DNA from: Micromonospora sp. RP3T
Lineage (GTDB): Bacteria > Actinomycetota > Actinomycetes > Mycobacteriales > Micromonosporaceae
Reading direction: 5' to 3'
DNA: 64,000 bases
NCBI RefSeq assembly: GCF_003027925.1
Contig: NZ_PYPS01000003.1
Coordinates: forward strand, 124,001 to 188,000
Part shown: positions 1 to 7,920 of the stretch, in pieces
How the letters are laid out: each line of letters opens with the position of its first letter
Position numbering within the stretch: position 1 is the stretch's first letter
The notes under the pieces: generated by a model
Database searches by the model: none
Told to the model about the DNA's origin: nothing
Seen by the model: only the letters and a program-made list of their open reading frames with translations
Program-made: the position numbers and the translations under genes

Positions 1-343
1 GGACGTCCCGGAACCGGCGGCCGGCCACGATCCCGGGCAGGGCGACGTTCTGTTCGACGGTCCGCCACGGCAGCAGCACCGCCTGCTGGAACATCAGGCC
101 CACGTCGGTTCCCGGTCCGGCGCCGGCGGCGTTGATGTCCACCGTGCCCCCGGTCTCGCCGGTCAGGCCGGCGACGATGCGCAGGAGGGTCGACTTGCCG
201 CACCCGGACGGGCCGAGGATGGAGACGAACTCCCCCTCGGCCACGTCGAACGACACGTCCGCCAAGGCGACGACCGGGGTGCCGGTCCGGGTGCCGTACA
301 CCTTGGACAGGCCCCGGGCCGACACCACCGGCGTCCGGGTCAC
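1..343 (-). CDS. ABC transporter ATP-binding protein, SsuB/TauB type (partial)
   Basis: This is the N-terminal ~114 residues of a nucleotide-binding subunit; the rest lies beyond the left edge. Read on the minus strand it shows a Walker A motif (GPSGCGKST) and a Q-loop segment (MFQQAVLLPW), the LPW form being typical of nitrate/sulfonate/taurine importers. The GTG start at 343 overlaps the stop of the upstream binding-protein gene as GTGA; an in-frame GTG at 355 is an alternative. It would power import of whatever the lipoprotein encoded just upstream binds. A permease is expected outside the window. The family is clear; the substrate is unknown. Confidence 0.88.
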   Translation of the reverse strand, partial: MTRTPVVSARGLSKVYGTRTGTPVVALADVSFDVAEGEFVSILGPSGCGKSTLLRIVAGLTGETGGTVDINAAGAGPGTDVGLMFQQAVLLPWRTVEQNVALPGIVAGRRFRDV

Positions 344-1434
344 GAGGTCGGCCACGACGTCGCCTTCGCCTGGACCGCCGCCGCGTCGATCGCGCCGATC
401 TTGGCGGCCACGTCGTTGGTGTAGAACGCCGAGACGTCCTTGACCTTGTCCTGGACGCCGAGGAACTGGACGTACGCCTGCCACGACTCCGCGGTGAACT
501 GGCCGTACGGCTTCTCCGCCGAGCCGTCGTCCTCGATCACGTCGATCCGGCGTTTGAGCACCGGAAGCGCGGCCTGCATGGCCTTGGCCCGGTCGCCGGT
601 GGGGGCGAACTGCGGGTACTGCTCCCAGTGGATGCGGATGGCCGCCTCCGGGTTCGCCTTGGCGAAGAGCACGGACTTGGTGTAGGCGCGGGCGTATCCC
701 GCCGCCGCCTCGGGGTTCTCGGTCAGCCAGGCGTTGCGGGCCAGCAGCCCGGCGCCGAAGAGGTCCGCGGTCACGCCGGGCTTGTCCAGGTAGCGGAACT
801 GGTATCCGGCGGCCTCCAGCGCGGCGTACCGGACGTCGTTGATGACCAGCGCGTCGATGTCGCCCTTCTTGAGCGACTCGGCCGCCGCCGCCTCGGTGCC
901 GACGGCGACGAAGTCGACCGAGGCGGGGTCGACGCCGGCGGCGCGCAGGCCGGCCTTGGCGAAGAGTTCGAAACTGCCGCCCAGGGAGGCCAGGCCGATG
1001 GTGGCGTCCTTCAGGTCGGCGAAGGACCGGACCGGGCTGTCCGGCAGGACCGTCGCGTCGAAGAGGAACTTCGGCGCGACCTCGTAGAAGTACCGCAGAT
1101 CCAGGTTGCGCCCGTCCGCGGCGGCCTGCACCAGCACGTCCGGGCTGGGCGCGGAGATGTCGGCCTGGCCGGCGGCGAGCAGTTGCAGGCAGGCGCCGGT
1201 GCCACCGGCGACGGGCAGCATCTCGAGGGAGATCTTCTCCTCGGCGAAGTAGCCGAGCTTCTCGCCGATCCAGAACGGGGCACCGCTGGCGGCGAGCGTC
1301 TCGGCGCAGTAGACGTAGCGGACCTTGCTGACTCCGTTCGCGTCGGCGCCGCCGCCCGCGCCGTCGTCGCCGCACCCGGTGGCGGAGAGCGCCACGGCGA
1401 GCACGCCGGCGAGGAACAACCGCTTTCTGATCAT
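340..1434 (-). CDS. ABC transporter substrate-binding lipoprotein (SsuA/TauA/NMT1-like)
   Basis: This 364-residue protein is the extracytoplasmic binding component of the importer whose ATPase follows with a 4-nt overlap. The N-terminus has two basic residues, a hydrophobic stretch and a lipobox ending ALSATGC, so it should be lipid-anchored outside the membrane. The body matches NMT1/THI5/SsuA-type proteins for small organic acids, sulfonates or pyrimidines. I chose the ATG at 1434 because it directly precedes the signal peptide and has a GGAGGT site 6 nt upstream. An IclR-type operator (1479-1503) and a TTGACA/TAGCTT promoter lie just upstream, so it is probably induced with the rest of the island. 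Confidence 0.85.
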   Translation of the reverse strand: MIRKRLFLAGVLAVALSATGCGDDGAGGGADANGVSKVRYVYCAETLAASGAPFWIGEKLGYFAEEKISLEMLPVAGGTGACLQLLAAGQADISAPSPDVLVQAAADGRNLDLRYFYEVAPKFLFDATVLPDSPVRSFADLKDATIGLASLGGSFELFAKAGLRAAGVDPASVDFVAVGTEAAAAESLKKGDIDALVINDVRYAALEAAGYQFRYLDKPGVTADLFGAGLLARNAWLTENPEAAAGYARAYTKSVLFAKANPEAAIRIHWEQYPQFAPTGDRAKAMQAALPVLKRRIDVIEDDGSAEKPYGQFTAESWQAYVQFLGVQDKVKDVSAFYTNDVAAKIGAIDAAAVQAKATSWPTS

Positions 1435-1478
1435 CCGACTACCTCCACGACCGTTCCGGATGGGCCCCCGACTGTGAT

Positions 1479-1543
1479 GTTCCGTTTGGTGGAACATTGT
1501 TTCTATAGACGATGAAGCTAGGAGTGGTCGGGATCGCTGTCAA
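1479..1543 (-). promoter_or_regulatory. Promoter with IclR-type operator site 1
   Basis: On the minus strand, -35 TTGACA (1543-1538), 17 nt and -10 TAGCTT (1520-1515) precede the operator GAAAC-N3-GTTCC-N7-GGAAC (1503-1479). The operator copies the three-half-site pattern found at nine other places in the first 29 kb. It drives the binding-protein/ATPase operon. Confidence 0.65.
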
Positions 1544-2508
1544 GACATCGCCCGGACGGCGGCGGCAAAGTCGGCCATCTGTGCCAGCGCGTCGTCGCCG
1601 CTGATCCGACCGGCGAACTTGACCACCAGATCGGTCACCCCCACCTCGGTCTCCAGTCGTCGCACCCAGTCGACGCAGGTGGCGAGATCACCCACCACGT
1701 ACCGGTCGGCCAGCCGGCTCGCGAAGTCACCGACGCTGGCCTGGGTCACCATGGGATTGCCGCGCAGCAGGTGCAGTTCGTGCGAGACGCGCAGGTACTC
1801 CTCGGCGTCCCGCCGGGCCCGCGCGTCCGTCTCGCCCAGCACCACGTGTCGGACCAGGGGCCGGAACGCGGCCGGTGGCCGACCCGAGGCGGCCCGGTGC
1901 TGGTCCACTGTCGTGAAGCCCCGGACGACCTCGTCCACGGTGAGCGCCGCGTCCGGGAACCAGGCCTCGCCGTGGCGGGCCGCCCGGCGCATCGCGGCGA
2001 CCGACCGGCCGCCGACCCAGACCGGGACCGGCCAGGCGGGACGGGGGGAGAGCGTGAAGTCGGCCAGGGTGCGGTCGTCGTCCCGGTAGGAGACGGACTC
2101 CTGGTGCCAGAGCCGGTCCATCAGGGCCAGGTGGCGGTCGGTGACGGCGCCCCGCCGGCGGGCGTTGGCGCCCAGCGCGGCGAACTCCGGTTCGTCCCAG
2201 CCGATGCCCGCGCCGAGCACCGCCCGGCCCTCGCTGAGGTTGCTCAGCAGCGCGAACTCCCCGGCCAGCCGGACCGGGTCGGCCAGCGGCAGGATCAGGA
2301 TGTTCGTGCCGAGCCGGACCCGCTCGGTCCGGGCCGCGACCGCGGCCAGCACCAGCTGCGGCGAGGGCCAGTAGGTGGGGTAGCCGTGGTGCTCGCCGAG
2401 CCAGACCGAGTCGTACCCCATCGCCTCGGCGGCGACCGCCTGGGCGACGGTGCGGCGCACGTCCGACCCGCCCTCGGGCAGCCGGACCCCGAGCCGGAGC
2501 CTAGCCAC
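1540..2508 (-). CDS. LLM-class (luciferase-like) F420/flavin-dependent oxidoreductase
   Basis: This 322-residue protein has the bacterial-luciferase-like barrel. Diagnostic stretches are the early GYDSVWLGEHH, the TNILILPLADP strand, GRAVLGAGIGW and a C-terminal region on VTDLVVKF. Family members use FMNH2 or F420H2 to oxygenate or reduce small organic molecules. The GTG start at 2508 overlaps the end of the MBL hydrolase gene by 8 nt, so the two are translationally coupled. Together they could open and hydrolyse a ring or lactone, but that is inference; the cofactor cannot be fixed from sequence alone. Confidence 0.85.
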   Translation of the reverse strand: MARLRLGVRLPEGGSDVRRTVAQAVAAEAMGYDSVWLGEHHGYPTYWPSPQLVLAAVAARTERVRLGTNILILPLADPVRLAGEFALLSNLSEGRAVLGAGIGWDEPEFAALGANARRRGAVTDRHLALMDRLWHQESVSYRDDDRTLADFTLSPRPAWPVPVWVGGRSVAAMRRAARHGEAWFPDAALTVDEVVRGFTTVDQHRAASGRPPAAFRPLVRHVVLGETDARARRDAEEYLRVSHELHLLRGNPMVTQASVGDFASRLADRYVVGDLATCVDWVRRLETEVGVTDLVVKFAGRISGDDALAQMADFAAAVRAMS

Positions 2509-3271
2509 GGTCCACCGCCGGGTAGCCGGCCCGGTCGAACACCCGCATGTCGTGGCCGGGGAGCACCACGTCGGCGTGTTCGGCCAACCGGTCGAAGGAC
2601 CGGTAGTAGTCCGCCAGGTTCACGTGGGTCCGGGACGGGACCACCCGGTAGGGCCCGGCGCCCCGCCAGTTCTCGAACTGGGCGCAGTGGTCCCCGGCGA
2701 GGGCGTACCGGCCGGCGGCGGTGTCCACCACCAGGGCGGTCATGCCGGGCGTGTGCCCCGGGATGTGCAGCAACCGCAGGCCGGGACGGAGCGTGACGTC
2801 GCCCTCGATCAGCCGGGTCCGGTCCATGGTGGCCAGCCAGCGGGGGGTGAAGCCGAGCGCCGGCGCCTCGTAGGCGGCCTGGTGCACCGGGTACGGCGCG
2901 ATGGCGTACGCGACCTCGCTGCGCTGCACCACGAACTCCGCGTTCGGGAACAGGTGGTTGTTGCCGCAGTGGTCGTAGTGCAGGTGGCTGAGCACGACCG
3001 TCCGGACCGCGGCCGGGTCGACACCGGCGGCGGCGAGCGCGGCGGCCGGTTCCTCCTCGGCGGTGCGCTCGAACGGCCGGTGGTGCCGGGTCACCCACTC
3101 CGCGTCCGGCGAGCCGGTGTCCAGGACCGTGACGTCGCCGTCGTCGTCCCGGATCACCCAGATGATGTGCGGGCTCTCCACCGTCTCCCCGGGGTGCTGC
3201 CCCCAGAGCAGGTCGGCCCGCCGGATGCCGGGGGCGCGGCCCACCCGTACCGGCACGATCTGCGATGTCAT
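2501..3271 (-). CDS. Metallo-beta-lactamase-fold hydrolase (lactonase-like)
   Basis: This 256-residue cytoplasmic protein carries the dinuclear-zinc motif HLHYDH (HxHxDH), a later HIPGHTPG histidine, GDHCAQ and a terminal LPGHD. The closest functional classes are N-acyl-homoserine lactonases and 4-pyridoxolactonase-like enzymes, which hydrolyse cyclic esters. I prefer the ATG at 3271, preceded by GGGAGGA, over an in-frame upstream start at 3310 that adds a basic, non-conserved tail. The gene is first in an operon with the luciferase-like enzyme and has its own promoter and operator at 3315-3355. The substrate is unknown. Confidence 0.85.
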   Translation of the reverse strand: MTSQIVPVRVGRAPGIRRADLLWGQHPGETVESPHIIWVIRDDDGDVTVLDTGSPDAEWVTRHHRPFERTAEEEPAAALAAAGVDPAAVRTVVLSHLHYDHCGNNHLFPNAEFVVQRSEVAYAIAPYPVHQAAYEAPALGFTPRWLATMDRTRLIEGDVTLRPGLRLLHIPGHTPGMTALVVDTAAGRYALAGDHCAQFENWRGAGPYRVVPSRTHVNLADYYRSFDRLAEHADVVLPGHDMRVFDRAGYPAVDRG

Positions 3272-3314
3272 CGTCCTCCCGCCCCGACGGGCCACCCGTC
3301 GATCGCTCACCGTC

Positions 3315-3355
3315 GGACCGGTTGGTGGAACACCATTCCGGAGAGCGGTACCGTA
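3315..3355 (-). promoter_or_regulatory. IclR-type operator site 2 with overlapping -10
   Basis: Four half-sites are spaced symmetrically: GGACC-N7-GGAAC-N3-ATTCC-N7-GGTAC, with core 3327-3351. A minus-strand -10-like TACGGT (3355-3350) touches the operator; the -35 is weak. It serves the MBL-hydrolase operon. The outer half-sites are degenerate. Confidence 0.55.
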
Positions 3356-3405
3356 ACAGCGCGTGAGAGCGAAGCCCAGCGCTGGCGGATCGCCATTTCC
3401 TCTCC

Positions 3406-3464
3406 TTGACCAGCGGGTCCGGCACTCGGTACGGTTCGAGGAACGACGTTCCTTCTAACGGAAC
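3406..3464 (+). promoter_or_regulatory. Promoter with IclR-type operator site 3
   Basis: TTGACC (3406-3411), 18 nt and TACGGT (3430-3435) are followed 4 nt later by GGAAC-N3-GTTCC-N7-GGAAC (3440-3464). The operator covers the expected transcription start, so binding should block transcription of the CoA-transferase operon. This is one of the cleanest of the ten copies. Confidence 0.72.
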
Positions 3465-3479
3465 GACTGGACGACGGGA

Positions 3480-4706
3480 GTGGGCCGGGTGGGTGGTCAG
3501 GAGTCGCGGAGCCGGCGGGCGCTGGACGGTGTCCGGGTGCTCGACGTGTCGACGATCCTGGCGGGTCCGTTGACCTGTCAGATCCTCGGCGACTTCGGCG
3601 CCGACGTGATCAAGATCGAACACCCGCGGCACGGGGACGGCATGCGGGGGCACGGCCTCAGCAAGGACGGCGTCGGCCTCTGGTGGAAGATGATCGGCCG
3701 CAACAAGCGGACCGTCGGGCTCTACCTGGGCGACCCGGAGGGCCAGGAGATCTTCCGGGAGCTGGTCCGCACCGCCGACGTGGTGGTGGAGAACTTCCGC
3801 CCCGGCACGCTGGAACGCTGGGGCCTGGGCTGGACGGACCTGCGGGCGCTCAACCCCGCGCTGGTGCTGCTGCGGGTCACCGGCTTCGGGCAGACCGGCC
3901 CGTACGCCGCCCGCCCCGGCTTCGGCACCCTCGCCGAGTCGATGAGCGGCTTCGCCCACCTGACCGGGTCGCCGGACGGGCCGCCGATGCTGCCCGCCTT
4001 CGGGCTGGCCGACTCCATCGCCGGGATCACCGGCGCGGCGGCGGTGCTGACCGCCCTCTACGCGCGGGCCACCGGCGACGGCACCGGCCAGGAGATCGAC
4101 CTCGACATCCTGGAACCGATCATGACGGCGGTCGGCCCGAGCGTCATCTACGTCGACCAGCTCGGCGTGGTCCAGCAGCGGACCGGCAACCGTTCGCTGA
4201 ACAACGCCCCGCGCAACACCTACCGGACCGCCGACGGGCACTGGGTGGCCATCTCCACCTCGGCGAACTCCATCGCCGAGCGGGTGCTGACCCTGGTCGG
4301 GCACGCCGAGGTGATCGGCGAGGAGTGGTTCGCCACCGGCGCCGGCCGGGCGCGGCACGCCGACCTGCTCGACGGGTACGTGGCCGACTGGATCGGCGCG
4401 CGGACCCGGTCCGAGGTGATCGATTCGTTCACCGCCGCCGGGGCCGCCGTCGCGCCGGTGTACGCGCCTGACGAACTCCTGGCCGACCCGCAGGTCAGGG
4501 CGCTGGAGATGATCACCCAGGTGCCCGATCCGGACCTGGGTCGGATCCGGATGCAGAACGTGCTGTTCCGGATGAGCGCCACCCCCGGTGAGATCCGCTT
4601 CACCGGGCGGGGCGTGGGGGCCGACACCGACGAGGTGCTCGGCGACGAACTGGGCATCGGCGCGGAACGACTCGCCGAGCTGCGAGACCGGGGAGTGCTG
4701 CGATGA
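3480..4706 (+). CDS. CaiB/BaiF family (family III) CoA-transferase
   Basis: This 408-residue protein moves CoA between carboxylic acids or activates a substrate as its thioester. Family III hallmarks include the N-terminal LDGVRVLDVSTILAGP, ADVIKIEHP, NKRTVGL and the VVVENFRPG segment. In the usual catalytic-Asp region (often FD or YD before xxxQAxSG) the sequence is GFGTLAESMSG, so the Asp seems to be replaced. The GTG at 3480 lies about 38 nt after the predicted transcription start; GTG 3489 is an alternative. It is first in an operon with the cyclase and MmgE/PrpD genes, joined by ATGA overlaps. Confidence 0.9.
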   Translation: MGRVGGQESRSRRALDGVRVLDVSTILAGPLTCQILGDFGADVIKIEHPRHGDGMRGHGLSKDGVGLWWKMIGRNKRTVGLYLGDPEGQEIFRELVRTADVVVENFRPGTLERWGLGWTDLRALNPALVLLRVTGFGQTGPYAARPGFGTLAESMSGFAHLTGSPDGPPMLPAFGLADSIAGITGAAAVLTALYARATGDGTGQEIDLDILEPIMTAVGPSVIYVDQLGVVQQRTGNRSLNNAPRNTYRTADGHWVAISTSANSIAERVLTLVGHAEVIGEEWFATGAGRARHADLLDGYVADWIGARTRSEVIDSFTAAGAAVAPVYAPDELLADPQVRALEMITQVPDPDLGRIRMQNVLFRMSATPGEIRFTGRGVGADTDEVLGDELGIGAERLAELRDRGVLR

Positions 4707-5548
4707 CCGTGGAGACCATCGGAAGCGAGCGGCGCGGCGACGTCCTGCTCGCCGCCGTCGAGGCGGGCGTCCGGGTCTTCGACCTGGGCCGGCCGTTGCG
4801 CATCGGCATGCCCCAGTCGCCGAACCACCCGCCGTTCTGGCACACCCTGCCGCGCCGGCACGGCGACAGTTACCGGGCCGACGGGATGTCCGCCGCCAAC
4901 GACCTCATCTCGCTGGGCACCCACGTCGGCACGCACATCGACGCCCTCGCGCACGTCTCCGTCGACGGCCGGTTGCACGACGGCGCCGACGCGATGCGGG
5001 CACAGACCGGCGGCGGCTTCACCACCGGGGCGATCGACGAACTGCCCCCGCTGGTGGGTCGCGGGGTGCTGCTCGACGTGCCGGCCGCGCTCGGGGTGCC
5101 CGCCCTCGACCCGGCGTACGAGATCACGCCCGCCGACCTGGACGCCACCGTCGCCCGGCAGGGCACCCCGGTGGGACCGGGCGACGTGGTCCTGGTGCGC
5201 AGCGGCTGGGGCCGCCGCTACGACGACCGGGAGGCATACATCGGACACGCGACCGGGGTGCCCGGCGTCGGCGAGGCCGGGGCCCGGTGGATCGCCGCCC
5301 GCGACGTGCGGCTGGCCGGTGCGGACACCATCGCCTTCGAACGTCTCGCCGCCGGGTCCGGACACGCCCTGCTGCCGGCGCACCGGGTGCTGCTCGCCGA
5401 ACACGGCATCAACCTCATCGAGGCGATGGCCCTGGAGGAACTGGCCGGGTCCGGGGTGCGGGAGTTCACACTCGTCCTGGCGCACCTGAACATTGTCGGC
5501 GCGACCGGGAGCCCGGTCCGCCCGCTCGCCCTGGTCGTGTCCGGATGA
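4703..5548 (+). CDS. Cyclase-family (kynurenine formamidase-like) metal hydrolase
   Basis: This 281-residue protein has the Cyclase/KynB-type metal motif HVGTHIDALAH, a form of HxGTHxDxPxH with Pro replaced by Leu. It also has VLVRSGWG and a late ALEEL stretch. Relatives hydrolyse N-formyl amides, cyclic imides or lactones. The start ATG overlaps the CoA-transferase stop as ATGA, and its own stop overlaps the next start the same way, so the three proteins are made together. In this setting it may open a cyclic amide or deformylate a ring-cleavage product; that is inference. Confidence 0.85.
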   Translation: MTVETIGSERRGDVLLAAVEAGVRVFDLGRPLRIGMPQSPNHPPFWHTLPRRHGDSYRADGMSAANDLISLGTHVGTHIDALAHVSVDGRLHDGADAMRAQTGGGFTTGAIDELPPLVGRGVLLDVPAALGVPALDPAYEITPADLDATVARQGTPVGPGDVVLVRSGWGRRYDDREAYIGHATGVPGVGEAGARWIAARDVRLAGADTIAFERLAAGSGHALLPAHRVLLAEHGINLIEAMALEELAGSGVREFTLVLAHLNIVGATGSPVRPLALVVSG

Positions 5549-6990
5549 CCGCCACGTCGCCGGCGGCCACCCTGGGCGGGCAGCTCGCCGCGTTCGCCGC
5601 GACCCACGGCCCGGCCGGCGTTCCCCTGCCCCCGCCGGTGGTGCGCAGCGTCGCCCAACGGGTGCTGGACGTCCTGGGCATCGCGGTCGCCGCCACCGCA
5701 CTGCCCACCAGCGCGGCCGTGCTCGACCTGGTCGCCGAGCGGGGCGGCCGGCCGGACGCCCGGGTGGTGGGGCTGCGCCAGCGGGTGCCGGCCAGCGAGG
5801 CGGCGTTCGCCCACGGTGTGCTCGCCCACTCGCTCGACTACGACGACACCCACCTGCCGTCGGTGCTGCACCCCAGCGCCAGCGTGGTCCCGGCGGCGCT
5901 GGCCGTCGCCGAGCCGACCCGGGCCACCGGCGCGGAGGTGGTCGCCGCCATCGCGGTCGGCCTGGAGATCTGCGTACGGGTCGGGATGGCCGGTTACGAC
6001 GCGGCCACCGGGGCGAACCGGTACTTCGACCGGGGACAGCACGCCACCTCGATGTGCGGGGCGGTGGGCTCGGCCGCCGCCGCCGCGAAACTGCTCGGTC
6101 TCTCCGCCGACGGCGTGCTGCACGCCATGGGCATCGCGGCCAGCATGGCGTCCGGGATCATCGAGAGCAACCGCACCGGCGGCACCGTCAAGCGGATGCA
6201 CTGCGGCTGGGCCGCGCACGCCGGCGTGTACGCCGCGCAGCTCGCCCAACGCGGGATCACCGGGCCGGCGACCCTGCTGGAGGGGCGCTTCGGCTTCTTC
6301 CAGGCGTTCCTCGGCGGCGAGTTCGACGCCGGGGCGGTCACCGACGGGCTCGGTCAACGGTGGGAGGTGCCGGGGATCTTCTTCAAGCCGTACCCGGCGA
6401 ACCACTTCACGCACGCCGGCATCGACGCCGCGCTGGCGTTGCGGGACGCCGGCCTGCGCCCGGACGACGTGGCCAGCGTCGAACTGGCCGTGCCGACCGC
6501 CACCGTCCGCACCATCGGCGAGCCCCTCGACGTCAAGCAGGCCCCGGAGACCGGTTACCAGGCGCAGTTCTCCGGCCCGTACACGGTCGCGGCCGCGCTG
6601 CTCGGCGGCGGTGGCGGTCTGGGTCTGGGCTTGGACGACTTCACCGACGACCTGGCCCGTGACCCGGTCCGGCGGCGGCTGATGAGCCGGGTCACCGTGG
6701 TCGCCGACCCGCGCTGCGACGAGATCTTCCCGCACCAGTTCCCGGCCGTGCTGCGGGTGCGCACCACCGACGGCCGGCTGCTCGAGGAGGCCGTGCTCGC
6801 CAACCGGGGCGGTTCGCGCCGCCCGCTCACCGACGACGAGGTCGCCGGCAAGTTCCGCGACAACGCCGGTCGGGTGTTGCCGCCGGAGCGGGTGACCGCG
6901 ATCGCCCGCGCCGCCCGGGCGTTGCCCGACGCGGCCTCGGTGGATGACCTGCTCAGCCCGCTGATGTTCGAGAACGGTATTCCGCTGTGA
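5545..6990 (+). CDS. MmgE/PrpD family protein
   Basis: This 481-residue protein belongs to the 2-methylcitrate dehydratase / cis-aconitate decarboxylase family. It shows the early LAHSLDYDDTH signature, the ATSMCGAVGSAAAAAKLLGL helix region and the KPYPANHFTH segment. Members dehydrate, decarboxylate or isomerise tricarboxylic or substituted dicarboxylic acids. The real start is ATG 5545, overlapping the cyclase stop; a longer open frame upstream is only a shadow of that gene. Its last codons contain operator site 4 for the next gene. The substrate is unknown, but the family suggests a branched di- or tricarboxylate intermediate. Confidence 0.88.
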   Translation: MTATSPAATLGGQLAAFAATHGPAGVPLPPPVVRSVAQRVLDVLGIAVAATALPTSAAVLDLVAERGGRPDARVVGLRQRVPASEAAFAHGVLAHSLDYDDTHLPSVLHPSASVVPAALAVAEPTRATGAEVVAAIAVGLEICVRVGMAGYDAATGANRYFDRGQHATSMCGAVGSAAAAAKLLGLSADGVLHAMGIAASMASGIIESNRTGGTVKRMHCGWAAHAGVYAAQLAQRGITGPATLLEGRFGFFQAFLGGEFDAGAVTDGLGQRWEVPGIFFKPYPANHFTHAGIDAALALRDAGLRPDDVASVELAVPTATVRTIGEPLDVKQAPETGYQAQFSGPYTVAAALLGGGGGLGLGLDDFTDDLARDPVRRRLMSRVTVVADPRCDEIFPHQFPAVLRVRTTDGRLLEEAVLANRGGSRRPLTDDEVAGKFRDNAGRVLPPERVTAIARAARALPDAASVDDLLSPLMFENGIPL

Positions 6991-7017
6991 GGAACTACGT
7001 CGCCCCCGGCGTACAAT
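6971..7017 (+). promoter_or_regulatory. IclR-type operator site 4 and promoter of the regulator gene
   Basis: AGAAC-N3-ATTCC-N7-GGAAC (6971-6995) spans the stop codon of the upstream gene. A -10 TACAAT (7012-7017) follows, with the weak -35 position inside the operator. This suggests autoregulation. A second inverted repeat, CGGACC-N5-GGTCCG, lies in the leader at 7035-7051. Confidence 0.62.
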
Positions 7018-7073
7018 CTCGTTCGCCGCGTCACGGACCGAAGTGGTCCGACGCCGCAGCGGAAGGACTCTCA

Positions 7074-7874
7074 GTGACCGAGACCAGCAAGACGATTCTC
7101 ACCGTGGGCCGTGCGATGGAGGTGCTCACCCTCTTCACCGAACGGAGGGAGTCCACCCTCGGGGTCACCGAGATCTCCAAGGCGCTCGGGTTGTCGAAGG
7201 CCGTGGTGCACCGGATCCTGTCGACCCTGCTGGAGAAGGACTACATCCAGATCGAGCCGCAGACCCGCCGGTACGCGCTCGGCCACGCGGCCCTCAAGCT
7301 CGGCCTGACCTACTTCGAAGGCATCGACGTGCGCCGAATGGCCCAGCCGATCCTGCACGAGCTGGTCACGGCCACCCAGGAAACTTCCACCCTCTCCATC
7401 CGCAGCGGCTGGACCCGGATCTACATCGACCAGGAGACCCCGCCGACGGACATCCGCATGTCGGTGCGGCTCGGCCATCCGTACCCGCTGCACGCCGGTT
7501 CGTCGTCGAAGGCGCTGCTGGCCTTCCTCGACCCCGAGGAGCAGGACGCCTACCTCGCCACCGGCCCGTTCGAGCGGCTGACCGACACCACCATCACCAC
7601 GCCCGAGCAGCTCCGCGCCGACCTGGAGCGCATCCGCAAGCGCGGGTACGCCCGGTCGCTGGGGGAGCGTCAGGCCGACGCCGCCTCGGTGGCCGCCCCG
7701 GTCTTCGACCACCGGGGCAAGCCGACCGCGGCGATCAGCGTGTGCGGCCCGCTGCGCCGCTTCGAACCGAAGATCGACGAGGCGGCCGACGCGCTGCTGG
7801 ACGCCGTACGGCGACTCTCGGCCCTGATGGGCCACCGGGAGTCGGAGATCATCGGGCAACGCTCCACGGAGTGA
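7074..7874 (+). CDS. IclR-family transcriptional regulator
   Basis: This 266-residue protein is the probable master regulator of the island. Residues ~8-65 form the winged helix-turn-helix (VTEISKALGLSKAVVHRILS), followed by the GAF-like IclR effector domain with HAGSSSKALLAF and the terminal VAAPVFDHRGKPTAAISVCG. I chose GTG 7074, preceded by GGAAGGA, since the in-frame ATG 6987 overlaps the previous gene and adds non-conserved sequence. IclR proteins bind short inverted repeats and respond to small acids. The GRAAC-N3-GTTYC motif lies in front of this gene and of most operons between 1.4 and 29.2 kb. The effector is unknown. Confidence 0.93.
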   Translation: MTETSKTILTVGRAMEVLTLFTERRESTLGVTEISKALGLSKAVVHRILSTLLEKDYIQIEPQTRRYALGHAALKLGLTYFEGIDVRRMAQPILHELVTATQETSTLSIRSGWTRIYIDQETPPTDIRMSVRLGHPYPLHAGSSSKALLAFLDPEEQDAYLATGPFERLTDTTITTPEQLRADLERIRKRGYARSLGERQADAASVAAPVFDHRGKPTAAISVCGPLRRFEPKIDEAADALLDAVRRLSALMGHRESEIIGQRSTE

Positions 7875-7920
7875 TGCCCGCCAGCGGTGGGGCCGGACCG
7901 CCCCGCGGGAGGGAACAGCG

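Noticed and set aside
4588..5544. Long open frame giving an 800-residue version of the MmgE/PrpD protein
   Set aside because: The first part lies over the cyclase gene in another frame and is Arg/Ala/Gly-rich shadow sequence.
7035..7051. CGGACC-N5-GGTCCG as another IclR operator copy
   Set aside because: Its half-sites and spacing differ from the ten consistent copies; noted only as a separate inverted repeat.
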